A DNA stretch of 64,000 bases from DAHUYF01 sp963789275 (GCA_963789275.1 CAWBKF010000027.1:17808-81807); one strand, 5' to 3'. Counted from the stretch's first letter, positions 44,802-55,681 are shown. Numbers and translations: made by a program. Notes: generated by a model not told the origin, from the letters alone.

Positions 44802-45602
44802 ATGGTCGATGTCGAGACGATTGCCGGCTTCATCCGCGAGACCGCCGCCAAGGCGATCCTGCCGCGCTTCCGCCAGCTGCGGCAGGAGGATATCCGCGAG
44901 AAGAAGCCGGGCGATTTCGTCACCATCGCCGATCTCGAGGCGGAGCGGCTGCTCACCGAGCGGCTATCGGCGATGATGCCGGGCGCGGTGGTGCTGGGCG
45001 AGGAGGCGGCGGCCAAGGATCCGACGCGACTGGCGCTGCTCGCCGGCGAGGCGCCGGTCTGGGTCATCGATCCCATCGACGGCACCGCCAATTTCGCGCG
45101 AGGCGAGCCCGGCTTCGCCGTCATTCTCGCCCTGGTCGAGCGCGCCGAGGTTCGCGCCGGCTGGATCTACGACCCACTCGGCGACACCATGGTGCTGGCC
45201 GAGCGCGGCAGCGGTGCCTGGAGCCAAGGGCGGCGGCTCGCGGTCGATGGCGAGGTCAGCGCCGAGCGCATGACGGGCGCGGCCTATGGCCGGACCACCG
45301 CCGGGCCGCGCGCCGCCCAGTCGCTCGGCGACAGTGGCCGCGTCGCGATGGTGCGCAATCTCGGCAGCAGCGCGCTCGAATACAATGCGGTCGCTCTCGG
45401 TCGAGCGCATTTCTCGCTGCATTCGCGCTCGCTGCCCTGGGACCATGCGGCCGGCATGCTGATCGTCGCCGAGGCCGGGGGCGTCGCCGGCTTTCTCGAC
45501 GGCACGCGCTATGACCCCCGGATCGCCGACCAGCCCGTACTGGCGGCGTCCAACCAAGCCGCCTGGGACACCGTGCGCGCCGTTGTCGGCTCCTTGGCGT
45601 GA
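44802..45602 (+). CDS. Inositol monophosphatase family protein
   Basis: AGGAAGGG precedes the ATG. The 266-residue protein shows the metal-dependent phosphatase motifs: Glu pair in VVLGEEAAA, WVIDPIDGTANFARG, and the C-terminal PWDHAAGMLIVAEAGG. Substrates of this family include inositol phosphate, histidinol phosphate and 3'-phosphoadenosine phosphate. Context does not select among them. The DMT transporter downstream begins about 100 bp later. Confidence 0.9.
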   Translation: MVDVETIAGFIRETAAKAILPRFRQLRQEDIREKKPGDFVTIADLEAERLLTERLSAMMPGAVVLGEEAAAKDPTRLALLAGEAPVWVIDPIDGTANFARGEPGFAVILALVERAEVRAGWIYDPLGDTMVLAERGSGAWSQGRRLAVDGEVSAERMTGAAYGRTTAGPRAAQSLGDSGRVAMVRNLGSSALEYNAVALGRAHFSLHSRSLPWDHAAGMLIVAEAGGVAGFLDGTRYDPRIADQPVLAASNQAAWDTVRAVVGSLA

Positions 45603-45704
45603 GACCGCCGCCGTCGCCGGCATAGCGGCGGAAGAGGGGCGGTGGCGTCTTCCGGCCCTGCCCCCTATGGTGGCCGTCAAAGCGGTTTTCGAGGCGGCAG
45701 CGTC

Positions 45705-46602
45705 GTGGCGCGTGGACACAATATCGGCCGGGCCATCCTCTATATGGCATTGGCGATGGCGCTCATCCCCTGCCTCAACGCCTCGGCGAAATATCTCGGG
45801 CGCAGCTATTCGACGGTCGAGATCGTCTGGGCGCGCTATGCCGGGCACTTCGCCTATATGATCGTCGCCTTCTTTCCGCGTCGCGGCGTGAGCCTGTTCT
45901 ATACCTCGCGGCTCGGCATCCAGGTGCTGCGCTCCGCGCTGCTGGTGAGCGCCACCGGCGTCTATTTCACCGCGCTGCACTATACCGACCTGCCGACCGC
46001 TGCGGTCATCAGCTTCGTCTCGCCCTTCATGATCACGGCGCTGTCCTTCGTCATGCTGGGCGAGCCGGTCGGGCCGCGGCGCTGGGCGGCGGTTGGCGTG
46101 GGCTTCCTCGGCGCGCTGGTCATCTTGCGCCCGGGGACGGGGGTGGTGCAGCTCGCCTCGTTCCTGGTGCTGATCAGCGCCGCCTGCAATGCGCTCTACC
46201 AGTTGCTGACCCGCAGCCTCGCCGCGCGTGATTCGGCCGAGACCTCCAATACCTATATCGCCGTGGTCGGGCTTCGTGCTCACCAGCCTCGCCGTGCCGT
46301 TCTTCTGGGAGACGCCGCGCTCGCCGCTCGATCTGCTGCTGTTCGTCAGCCTCGGCATCTTCGGCGGATTCGGTCATTATTTCATCGTCAAGGCGCTGGA
46401 ATGGGGACCGGCGGCGGTGATCGCGCCGCTCAACTACGCCCAGCTCATCGGCACGGTGATCATCGGCTATTTCGTCTTCGCCGAATGGCCGGATCTCGGC
46501 ACCTGGATCGGCGCGGCGGTGATCATCGGCAGCGGCCTCTATATCTTCTACCGCGAGCGCGCGGTGCAGAAACGCGCTAGGATGAATGCCGCCACCGACT
46601 GA
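45705..46602 (+). pseudogene. EamA/DMT-family transporter, frameshifted
   Basis: A probable GTG start at 45705 leads into ten membrane helices in two EamA repeats (ALIPCLNASAKYLGRSYSTV; LPTAAVISFVSPFMITALSF). At about 46266 an extra G breaks the frame; helices 7-10 (GFVLTSLAVPFFWET, VIAPLNYAQLIGTVIIGYFV) continue in another frame to 46602. It resembles S-adenosylmethionine or metabolite exporters of the DMT superfamily. Removing one G restores the entire protein, so it may be intact in the organism. Confidence 0.8.
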
Positions 46603-46615
46603 AGGGAAGGCAGCG

Positions 46616-47461
46616 ATGCAAGGCAAGGTTTGCGTCATCACCGGCGCTACGTCGGGCATCGGTCTCATCGCCGCCGAGCGGTTGGCGGCGCAGGGCGCTC
46701 GGCTGGTGCTGGTCGGGCGCGACAAGGCGCGCGGCGAGGCGGCGCTCGCCCGGATCAAGGAGCGCGCGCCCGGTGCCCGGCTCGCCATCCATTACGCCGA
46801 TCTGTCGCTGCTCGCCGAGATGGAGCGGCTGGCGGCGACGATCGCCGCGTCCGAACCGCGCATCGACGTGCTGATCAACAACGCCGGCGCCATGTTCAAC
46901 CGCCGCAGCGTTACCGCTGACGGGCTCGAGCGCACCTTTGCGCTCAATCACATGGCCTATTTCGTGCTGTCGAACCGGCTGCGCGATCGCCTGGCGGCGG
47001 CCGCCCCGGCGCGCATCGTCTCGGTCGCCTCCGCCGCGCATCGCGGCAACACGCTCGACTTCGGCGATCTGCAATCCGCCAGGAGCTATCGCGGCTTCAC
47101 CGTTTACGGCCGCTCCAAGCTCGCCAACATCCTCTTCACCCGCGAGCTGGCGCGGCGGTTGGCCGGCACCGGCGTCACCGCCAATTGCCTCCATCCCGGC
47201 TTCGTCGCCACCCGCTTCGGCGACAATAGTGACGGGTTCATTCGCGTCGCGATCGGCGTCGCCAAGAATCTCTTCGCGATATCGCCGGAGAAAGGCGCCG
47301 AGACCATCGTCTACCTCGCGAGCTCACCGGAGGTGGCCGGCGTCAGCGGCGGTTATTTCGCCAGGAGCCGCCCGGCGACGCCGACCGCGGCGGCGCAGGA
47401 CGACGCGGCGGCGAAGCGGCTCTGGGAAGAGAGCGCGAAGCTCGCGAAGCTGCCGGTCTAG
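46616..47461 (+). CDS. SDR-family oxidoreductase (retinol dehydrogenase-like)
   Basis: GAAGGGAAGG precedes ATG 46616. The 281-residue protein has the glycine motif ITGATSGIGLIA, the NNAGAMFNRR strand, Ser in VSVASAAHRG and the catalytic YGRSK motif. This is the subgroup annotated as retinol dehydrogenase 11-14-like in bacteria, acting on lipophilic alcohols or aldehydes with NADP(H). It follows the DMT gene by 13 bp and may be co-transcribed. The substrate is unknown. Confidence 0.9.
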   Translation: MQGKVCVITGATSGIGLIAAERLAAQGARLVLVGRDKARGEAALARIKERAPGARLAIHYADLSLLAEMERLAATIAASEPRIDVLINNAGAMFNRRSVTADGLERTFALNHMAYFVLSNRLRDRLAAAAPARIVSVASAAHRGNTLDFGDLQSARSYRGFTVYGRSKLANILFTRELARRLAGTGVTANCLHPGFVATRFGDNSDGFIRVAIGVAKNLFAISPEKGAETIVYLASSPEVAGVSGGYFARSRPATPTAAAQDDAAAKRLWEESAKLAKLPV

Positions 47462-47677
47462 CCTAGGGCGTGCACTCATAATTGGACCACGGTCGGATCA
47501 ACTGAAGGCCCGCAATCGGTGGGAAGCGGACGTTCCGGGCTGCCTCCATCTACCGAAAGTGACCCCATGCGAACATTGAGGGTCTTCGTGTGTCGGTAAC
47601 GGTGGGAAGCCGCCATTCGACGGAGCACGTGAGCCGTCCCCCCGTAGGCGGCCCGAGGTTGCTGGTCAGGCGGGTCA
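47462..47677. other. Intergenic boundary with repeat scar
   Basis: Directly after the SDR stop comes CTAGGGCGTGCACTCATAA; a near-identical motif follows the allophanate hydrolase stop at 62639. Further on, GGAAGCGGACGTTCC resembles GAAGGCGGGCATTCC near 53069. I read these as scars of an old insertion element flanking the low-GC block. There is no gene. Confidence 0.35.
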
Positions 47678-48256
47678 CTATGTCAGAAAATCTCTGACGA
47701 GACCCCAATAGGGACGGCGCTTTCCCTCGCGTTCCCAAAACCCGATCTTCCCGGCCGGCGCGAAGCAGGAGAAGTCGGCGGGCATGCGCGGGTCACGCCG
47801 CGATGTGTACTTCGGGCCATCGTCCATTAGCCAAATCTCGCTGAACCCGAAGCCGTCGAAGTCGCTTGGAACGACCAGCTCTGCGAGTTCCTCGTGCACG
47901 TCGTATAGCGCCGGACCTTCAACGTCTTTGGCGGGCCAATCCAGATGACCCAACAGGATGACTGGGCGAGTATCGAAGATGCCGCGTCGTTCGTAGCTCT
48001 CGTGCTTTTGGCTCGCTAGGCGCAAGACCTCGGCGATGATGTGGTCGGCGCTGCCGGCCTTGATGAAGGTTAACTCGACCCCGGTTTCGATCCCTTCGAT
48101 AAGCGCAACCCGGTCAGGTGACTCCCCGGCCGACAAGATCTTGACCGTTCGACCCGTGATCATCGGGAACTCCGCCTCGAACGTATCAGCAACGCCAGTC
48201 TCGACCTCGCGCCTGTCGAGTGCGTCCTCGTAGCTGCCTCGTGATCTCCGTCCCAT
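47678..48256 (-). CDS. Hypothetical protein in low-GC block
   Basis: The start is taken as MGRRSRGSYEDALDRREVET. The 192-residue product has no known motif. Features are an acidic N-terminal region, VELTFIKAGSADHIIAEVLR, VILLGHLDWPAK and a C-terminal GKIGFWEREGKRRPYWGLVR. No signal peptide or membrane segment is seen. Codon use is less GC-biased than its neighbours, pointing to recent transfer. It could be an orphan effector or nuclease-associated protein, but nothing shows this. Confidence 0.6.
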   Translation of the reverse strand: MGRRSRGSYEDALDRREVETGVADTFEAEFPMITGRTVKILSAGESPDRVALIEGIETGVELTFIKAGSADHIIAEVLRLASQKHESYERRGIFDTRPVILLGHLDWPAKDVEGPALYDVHEELAELVVPSDFDGFGFSEIWLMDDGPKYTSRRDPRMPADFSCFAPAGKIGFWEREGKRRPYWGLVRDFLT

Positions 48257-48533
48257 CGTAACCTCGTCTTGGTCGACCGAAGCCGCAGAGAAATATGCCC
48301 GAGCCACCGGGCTGGCTGCTATCCGAACCGCGGCGTCACTTCTTCGCAAACCTCGACTCTGACCCCCTCTTTTCCACCAATAGTGCGGCAATCACGGCGT
48401 CAGCTAAAATCCCGCTTCACAACTATGGCGTCCAGGTGCACAACAAGCATATCCTGTTACTAAACGGCCGCCTTGACAGAAGACCTCAACCTGGACCGTC
48501 TGTCGGTGGCTGAGCAAAGGTGGATTCGGAGCC

Positions 48534-49727
48534 ATGTCGCTTTTAGGCCTACCTCTCGATAATATTGGCGAGCCTGAAATTCAGCGCTTGATTTCTATGA
48601 GCGTCGAAGAGTCGGCCTACCTCGACTATAAGCAGGAAACTTATGGTGACAGCGGCGACGATCGCTCGGAATTTCTCGCTGATGTTTCGTCATTCGCCAA
48701 CACATTAGGCGGCGATCTGATTATAGGCGTTGCCGAGTCAAAGGGATTGCCAATCGGGCTGACGCCATTTATGGGCGACGCCGATGCCGAGAAGCGGCGG
48801 CTTGAACAAATAGCCCTCGCGGGACTGGATCCTCGCATTAGAAATTTGCGCATTCATGCCGTACGGATAGCCGCCGGCGGCTACATAATCATCGTGCGCG
48901 CGCCTCGGAGTTTCATCCCACCGCACCGCGTCATTGCACGCAACAGTAACCGATTTTGGGCCCGTGCTGGAACAACCAAATACCAACCTAACGTCGAGCA
49001 GTTGCGCCACCTCTTCAACGACGCTCCTCATTGGGTCGAGCGCATTCGTACTTTTCAAACCGATCGGCTTGTGAAGATCACCGCCGGCGATACACCTATC
49101 CCGCTCGGCCAGGTCGGAAAGGTGGTTGTGCATGTCGTGCCGCTCCCTTCCTTCGTTGATGGACGAATGCTCGACATTTTTTCGGCCCTGGCCAAAGGAA
49201 CCCACCTTCCCCTTCCCTTGGACGAGGTAGGGTTCTCAAATAGGAATGCTGTGAATCTCGACGGTTACATAAATTATACGACGGGACATGCCGGTGCCCG
49301 AGTAGCTTACGCGCAATTCTTTCGAAACGGGACGATCGAAGGCGTAGGTGAGTTGCGCAGCGACGATGGTGTGAACTCGCGCTTCATAAGCTCGGACTTC
49401 ACAAACCTAGTGGTATCGCATGTGAGACAATACCTTCAAGTGTTGAAATCGTACGATATGGGATTACCGGTTTATATTTTCCTGTCGTTGTGCAATGCGA
49501 CCCGGACCGTTTATCGTTATGCCCTTGGAAATGTCGAATGGAAGGATACGCCGCCATTGGGGCGCGAAGTCATTTCCCTTCCGGAGATTTATATCGACAG
49601 CTTCGACGTCGACGTTCCCACGGTCATGCGCCCTTTGTTCAACGTAATATGGAACGCGTTCGGTCAAGCTCGGTGCGATATGTATGACGGTCAGGGCAAC
49701 TGGCGCAGAGATCAGGTCGGGGTTTAA
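48534..49727 (+). CDS. AlbA_2/Schlafen-like domain protein
   Basis: The 397-residue protein begins with an AlbA_2 (Schlafen AAA_4-like) domain: VEESAYLDYKQETYGDSGDD, then FLADVSSFANTLGGDLIIGV and HRVIARNSNRFWARAGTTKY. The E..xLDYK and NT.GG..IIGV motifs are diagnostic. Residues 180-397 form an unknown second domain. Proteins of this kind are found in DNA-binding regulators and in phage-defence loci; Schlafen relatives act on tRNA. Relative AT-richness and neighbours suggest an acquired accessory gene. Confidence 0.8.
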   Translation: MSLLGLPLDNIGEPEIQRLISMSVEESAYLDYKQETYGDSGDDRSEFLADVSSFANTLGGDLIIGVAESKGLPIGLTPFMGDADAEKRRLEQIALAGLDPRIRNLRIHAVRIAAGGYIIIVRAPRSFIPPHRVIARNSNRFWARAGTTKYQPNVEQLRHLFNDAPHWVERIRTFQTDRLVKITAGDTPIPLGQVGKVVVHVVPLPSFVDGRMLDIFSALAKGTHLPLPLDEVGFSNRNAVNLDGYINYTTGHAGARVAYAQFFRNGTIEGVGELRSDDGVNSRFISSDFTNLVVSHVRQYLQVLKSYDMGLPVYIFLSLCNATRTVYRYALGNVEWKDTPPLGREVISLPEIYIDSFDVDVPTVMRPLFNVIWNAFGQARCDMYDGQGNWRRDQVGV

Positions 49728-49886
49728 TCTGAAGTGGACGTTCGTCGGCGTTGAAGCTCCAGCCCTCCGGCGCGATTTGCCTTGCTTGCTCGCAGAACGA
49801 GATGCTGCAATTCCGCGTTTGCGAGTTGCCGTAGTTTCCAGGCGACAGGTGTTACGCACCTTTGCCAAGCGCCTCGGGGGGCCAAC

Positions 49887-50597
49887 ATGGATAACGAGAA
49901 AGAATCAGTGATGTCGTTTTGCCGCCAATGCGGCGGCGACCGCCACCACTCGGTCCTGACCAAAAAAACGCGCGCGTGGAGCGAAGAAGACTCCCCAGTG
50001 AGCGGAGGCGACACGTGGTCGATCGTAGAGTGTGGAGGCTGCCACACCGTAACGTTTGTTCATAGCCATTGGTTCTCTGAGGATTATGAGTTAACGGACG
50101 AGGGGCCAACACCAATCGTCCACCGTGATCTTTACCCGCCCGCGCCACCGAGAAAGATGCCCGAGTGGGGGCCTGACACTTTCCTCTGCTTTAGTGCTGA
50201 GGACATTTGGGTTCTGCAGCTGCACGGGGACATCTACGCTGCTATTGGCTTGGGGGCCTACGCTTTAGCAACGATGGGCTTGAGAGCAATCGTCGATTTT
50301 GTAGTGACATCAAAGGCAGGTGAGAATGGTGAATTTAGACAGAAACTTGAGCGGATGCGGGACCGCAGCCTGATCACGGAAGCGCAGGTCGATGTCCTAT
50401 ATGCTGCTTTCGACGCGGGAAGCGCAGCTGCTCATCGCGGCTACCGCCCGACACGCGAGGACGTTTATACGCTCCTTGATATCACCGAATCCTTGCTTGA
50501 GCAGACTTACGTCGCCCCGATGCGGCGCCGTCGACAGGCTGCCGCTGCTGCGGATCTCGCGTCAAGAACCCCGCCGCGGTCGCGGGCTAAGAAATGA
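49887..50597 (+). CDS. DUF4145-like protein with N-terminal zinc ribbon
   Basis: From MDNEKESVMSFCRQCGGDRH the N-terminus has two CxxC pairs (CRQC, CGGC) forming a zinc ribbon. The C-terminal helical domain has the DUF4145 pattern: YALATMGLRAIVDFVV, EAQVDVLYAAFDAGSAAAHR, then TREDVYTLLDITESLL. DUF4145 domains often occur next to or within restriction and other defence proteins; their own role is unknown. The C-terminus is Arg-rich. It sits between the AlbA_2 gene and a nuclease-like gene in the same direction. Confidence 0.75.
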   Translation: MDNEKESVMSFCRQCGGDRHHSVLTKKTRAWSEEDSPVSGGDTWSIVECGGCHTVTFVHSHWFSEDYELTDEGPTPIVHRDLYPPAPPRKMPEWGPDTFLCFSAEDIWVLQLHGDIYAAIGLGAYALATMGLRAIVDFVVTSKAGENGEFRQKLERMRDRSLITEAQVDVLYAAFDAGSAAAHRGYRPTREDVYTLLDITESLLEQTYVAPMRRRRQAAAAADLASRTPPRSRAKK

Positions 50598-50674
50598 TCA
50601 ATAAAGGTGCAATAGCCCAACTATAGTGACACGACGCTACCGGGCAAGCCCGGACATCGGCAGCAGGAGGAACG

Positions 50675-51224
50675 ATGGTTCTCAATGCCCAAGAATTACG
50701 CGAAAAGCTTCTTCGGATCGACCGCCACAGACAGCGACCCAGTAGACAGCGGGGCGCGAGAGGACGGCTCGGCGAGATCTTAGTCGAAGTCCTGGCTTCG
50801 CAAGGCGCGCGACCTCGAGGTGCTGCCCGTACCGCAGGGCAAAGGAACTTTGCGCGAATTTATAAAGGGCAACGGCAAGCGCCCCGATTTTCTCGTCACT
50901 CCGCTAGACAAGGACGGGGCCGTCGCCGGGGGCACCCTACTCGTCGATGCAAAGTTTCACGATATTGGGGCGGAATTTGTCTTTTGGATATCGCGTGATG
51001 AGTTAGCAAAATACGATGAGACGATTAGAGAGTGGGGCGCTGGATCGCTCTTCTTCCTGGTCATACCGCTAGGGAACCCAAGCCGGCTCGTCGCGATTGC
51101 ACGAACAGAGTTGGTAGATGATCGAAACAACCCGGCGAGAATGACCTTCGAAATCTCAGAAGACCCAGCACGTCAAGAAGCGATCCCGCAACAATTGTAC
51201 GAAGAACTCTCTCAGACAGCTTGA
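50675..51224 (+). pseudogene. PD-(D/E)XK nuclease-like protein, frameshifted
   Basis: The first frame reads MVLNAQELREKLLRIDRHRQ ... GRLGEILVEVLASQGA; near 50804 the frame shifts and DLEVLPVPQGKGTLREFIKG continues to 51224. The nuclease core is visible as Glu in GEILVEVL, Asp in KRPDFLVTPL and the DAK triad in LLVDAKFH, a PD-(D/E)XK arrangement. It would be a restriction-like endonuclease or repair nuclease. Repair by one base restores about 180 residues. The neighbours are DUF4145 and AlbA_2 genes, consistent with a defence locus. Confidence 0.65.
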
Positions 51225-51420
51225 GGCAGAAGGATACGACCGAGATCTCGTTCCCCCGTATCCTACCGTACGATAGGAATTACCCCAATCCTGTCGCTCG
51301 GAAGGTCTGCCTTGGCGCGTGCGCGCGTCGCGGCCCGATGACATTGTGGTGACAGTCGCATAGGTCGGCGAAAGGTGGGATCGGACCACCCCGAGCTGAT
51401 GCTGGCTTTTCAGATTGAGA

Positions 51421-51449
51421 TTGACAGGGCCTTGGTCAGATGTTAATGG
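51421..51449 (+). promoter_or_regulatory. Sigma-70 promoter candidate
   Basis: TTGACA (51421-51426) and TAATGG (51444-51449) are separated by 17 bases, and a GGAGAG ribosome site follows before ATG 51481. It is one of the clearest vegetative promoters in the window and drives the HTH gene. Confidence 0.6.
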
Positions 51450-51480
51450 ATTTCAATGAATGTTATTAACGGAGAGTGGG

Positions 51481-51822
51481 ATGGGCAAAGCCTTGTCAAG
51501 AGTGCACGCACACTCTGCTCCGATGCCGTCGCTGTTCGGTGGTCTGCAGATTGATCCAAGAAGCGATACGTTCCTGATCGAAGGATCAGTAGGTGTCATC
51601 TCGGTGAGCGTGAGAAGACCAAACGGCGATGTCCAGACCGCAACGGTCAGAGCGGGAGGCAGGCTCACGGAGTGGTCCAATTTCGAGCCTGGGAGAATTT
51701 CTGTCGATGAGCGACGGCGCTTGGTAAGGGATATGCGGCGAGCGGGTTTGACTTAGGCTGCGATTGCCAAGAAGCTCGGCGTTTCGCAGGCGACTGTGTC
51801 CCTAGATCTTAGGCGGAAGTAA
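51481..51822 (+). pseudogene. Helix-turn-helix protein interrupted by an amber codon
   Basis: From MGKALSRVHAHSAPMPSLFG the frame runs to DERRRLVRDMRRAGLT, then TAG at 51754-51756. In the same frame it continues AAIAKKLGVSQATVSLDLRR to a TAA at 51822. The continuation is a perfect helix-turn-helix (KLGVSQATVS), and Gln (CAG) is the expected residue at the stop. The N-terminal part (IEGSVGVISVSVRRPNGDVQ) is beta-rich. It appears to be a regulator with a single nonsense substitution, or it uses readthrough. As written the DNA-binding part is lost. Confidence 0.75.
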
Positions 51823-52042
51823 GCGACACGAGGCCAAATATTCGAGCGAGAGGACGAAGCCCACGACGCCATAGGTCAGCAATGGGTCGCATGCAAACAC
51901 GACGTGCTTCCGGTCTTCTTGGTCCGTTCCTCGATCTCGCAGAAAACGTTGCCCGCGATCGCATTGTGGGTCGGGGGTTGGGGTCATGCCGAAGCGACTA
52001 CATTGCGTCTAAAGCGCCGATCATACGCCGCATAGGTGCCCA

Positions 52043-52978
52043 GTGGAACACTTATCGCTCTACCATAGCTTTCCTCGCGGTGCCGATCCGGACCATCAGA
52101 TCGCGCTCACGACGTTGGAGAGTTTTGCGAAACTCGGTTTTGTTCTGATTCCCGAGGTCGTAACACTGCACGAACAACTAGCTGACGACGGGAAGGGTCG
52201 CGCGATGCGACTCGGACAGAAGCGGATTTGTTTCACTGAGATTGGTGTCAGCGAGGTTCCTGGGCATACTGGGACGTTTGGTGCATTCACCATCGAATTC
52301 GATCTGATGGCGTTGAGCGCCATTGGTGCAACGCCGGTTTTCTATTTGCCTCCAGCCAATACGACGCCCGGTGCGTCTGGCCTCGCGGAGGCGCTGGTGA
52401 TCAAACTGGGCGATGTGAGGAATTTGCTACATGAGCTTTCGGCCCTCCGACAGGCTATCGAAAAGCGGGAGGGAAACGAATCCTGCGATCTGAAGTGGAA
52501 CGGGTGCGTTCACAGGCTCTCGGTTTCGGATCTTTCGGCAGTGCTGGCGTACCTCGAGCACAAGCATGGAAGTACCAGCGCGTTGCATAGTGCACTACGA
52601 GGTCTCGGTCAGCTCTTCTATCCGACTCACGATGATCGGTATGTATCCAAGATGGCCTACTACCGGCAACGTGAATGGCGGATCATCGGGGACATCGTTG
52701 TGAAGGGGCGCCGGACGATGCGCGACCTGATCGAAACCGAGAAAGAGGCGCTGCTACAATGCAATCGGGCCCTCTTTGACAAAGAGGTCGAGTTGCTCGG
52801 TGGCAAGTGTCGCCGTGTCGACGAATGTCGGCTATATATCCCTCCCGACGGCAGCACCGCCCTCGCGGCTGCGAGGCGCGTGATTGTGCCGCGTGCGTGC
52901 GTGCCGTCCGCAGAGAGAACGTTGCGCGAGCAAAGCTTGTCCTTGCCTGTCACGGCGCTCGAATCGTTGGCCGCATAA
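52043..52978 (+). CDS. AbiGi-like protein (tentative)
   Basis: The 311-residue protein shows a pattern I associate with AbiGi/DUF2971-type proteins: an N-terminal SLYHSFPRGA, KRICFTEIGVSEVPGHTGTF then GAFTIEFDLMALSAIGATPV, and a late EWR motif (YYRQREWRIIGD). Two C-terminal cysteines (GKCRRVDECR) may pair or bind metal. AbiGi is part of an abortive phage-resistance pair, but the partner AbiGii is not seen. GC and codon use fit the surrounding foreign block. The family match is from memory and modest. Confidence 0.45.
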   Translation: MEHLSLYHSFPRGADPDHQIALTTLESFAKLGFVLIPEVVTLHEQLADDGKGRAMRLGQKRICFTEIGVSEVPGHTGTFGAFTIEFDLMALSAIGATPVFYLPPANTTPGASGLAEALVIKLGDVRNLLHELSALRQAIEKREGNESCDLKWNGCVHRLSVSDLSAVLAYLEHKHGSTSALHSALRGLGQLFYPTHDDRYVSKMAYYRQREWRIIGDIVVKGRRTMRDLIETEKEALLQCNRALFDKEVELLGGKCRRVDECRLYIPPDGSTALAAARRVIVPRACVPSAERTLREQSLSLPVTALESLAA

Positions 52979-53118
52979 ACGAACATTGGGCTGCTGGAGA
53001 GTTGCCTGGTTGTGGGCGGGGACCGCGTGCCGCACACACCCAACCAGACTTCCGCTTTGGGTCGAAGGCGGGCATTCCGACCGGTGTGCCTCCGCGCCTC
53101 ACCTTATGAGTACACGGC

Positions 53119-53475
53119 CTAGCCGCTCGCGCCGGCGGCGAAGATCACCGGCCGCTCCCAGATGATGAGCACGAGACAGCCATCCTCGCTGACGACCTCA
53201 TGGGAGGTGCCCGGCGGATTGACAACGAGCGTGCCCGTCCGGTGACGGCCGTTGCGATCGGTTTGAGAGCCGGCGAGGATCATCACGTGCTCATAGCCGG
53301 CATGAAGATGGAACGGCACCCGCGCGCCGGGCGCGTAGCGCAAATAGGCGGCGGCCGGGCCGTGATCGCCGTTGCGGTAGAGCCAGGAGACCTCGATCCC
53401 CTCGCGGAACGGCTCCCAGGCAAGGCCGGCGGGATCGCGCGAGAGCGCCTGCGGCAGGATCGTGGCCTTGTTCAT
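53119..53475 (-). CDS. Cupin (ChrR-like) protein
   Basis: The 118-residue protein has one cupin barrel: VPFHLHAGYEHVMILAGSQT (His, His, Glu, His metal set) and LVVNPPGTSHEVVSEDGCLV (second His). The WLYRNGDHGPAAAYLRYAPG start is that of ChrR-type cupins. It is the last gene of the importer/biuret operon, eight bases after the ATPase gene ends. It may sense or bind a small ligand or metal; no catalytic role is shown. Confidence 0.85.
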   Translation of the reverse strand: MNKATILPQALSRDPAGLAWEPFREGIEVSWLYRNGDHGPAAAYLRYAPGARVPFHLHAGYEHVMILAGSQTDRNGRHRTGTLVVNPPGTSHEVVSEDGCLVLIIWERPVIFAAGASG

Positions 53476-53483
53476 TCATCTCC

Positions 53484-54997
<1,514 letters not shown>

Positions 54998-54998
<1 letters not shown>

Positions 54999-55681
54999 CA
55001 GGCGAGCGCCTCGATGAAGGCCTTGGAGTTGGAGACCGCGCCGAACACGCCGCCCTGCATCTTGATCATCTTGATGGCGTGATCGTGATTGCCCTTGTCG
55101 GTGGCGCCGCAGCAATCCTGCAGCAGCAGGCATTCGAACCCGCGGTCATTCGCCTCGCGCATGGTGGTGTGGACGCAGACATCGGTGGTGATGCCGGTCA
55201 GCACGATGTTGTCGATGCCTTGGAGGCGCAGCATCAGCTCGAGATCGGTGGCGCAGAACGAGCCCTTGCCGGGCTTGTCGATGATCGACTCTCCCGTCAG
55301 CGGCGCCAGATCGGAGATGATTTCCCAGCCGGGCTCGCCGCGCACCAGGATGCGGCCGCATGGGCCGGGGTCGCCGATCCCGGCGCCGATCCGGCGCGAG
55401 CGCCAGCGCTTGTTGGCCGGCAGGTCGGCGAGGTCGGGGCGGTGGCCCTCGCGGGTGTGCAGGATGTGGAAACCCTTGGCGCGCATCGCCGCCAGCACGC
55501 GCTTGATCGGCTCGATCGGCGCGCGGGTCAGCGAGAGATCGTAGCCCATCTTGTCGACATAGCCGCCTATGCCGCAGAAATCGATCTGCATGTCGATGAC
55601 GATGAGGGCCGTGTTCTCCGGCGCGAGCTTGCCGTTATAGGGCCAGGGATAGGGATCGGCCGGTACGAAACGCTCAACCAT
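54998..55681 (-). CDS. biuH: Biuret amidohydrolase (isochorismatase-like Cys hydrolase)
   Basis: The start is MVERFVPADPYPWPYNGKL (55681), overlapping amiF by eight bases. The 227-residue protein shows the Asp-Lys-Cys triad: IDMQIDFCG (Asp30), DKPGKGSFCATDLE (Lys) and TGITTDVCVHTT (Cys). From memory it closely resembles Rhizobium BiuH (DADPYPWPYNG, GYDLSL..APIEPIKRVLAA, GIGDPGPCGRI). BiuH converts biuret to allophanate and ammonia. Allophanate hydrolase and a dedicated importer are in the same locus, which supports the call strongly. Confidence 0.85.

Noticed and set aside
48295..48513. 72-codon plus-strand frame before the AlbA_2 gene
   Set aside because: No ribosome site, no family and an overlap with the divergent leader; probably chance in the lower-GC block.
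51802..51987. 61-codon minus-strand frame after the HTH gene
   Set aside because: It overlaps the end of the interrupted HTH gene and has no recognisable feature or start signal.
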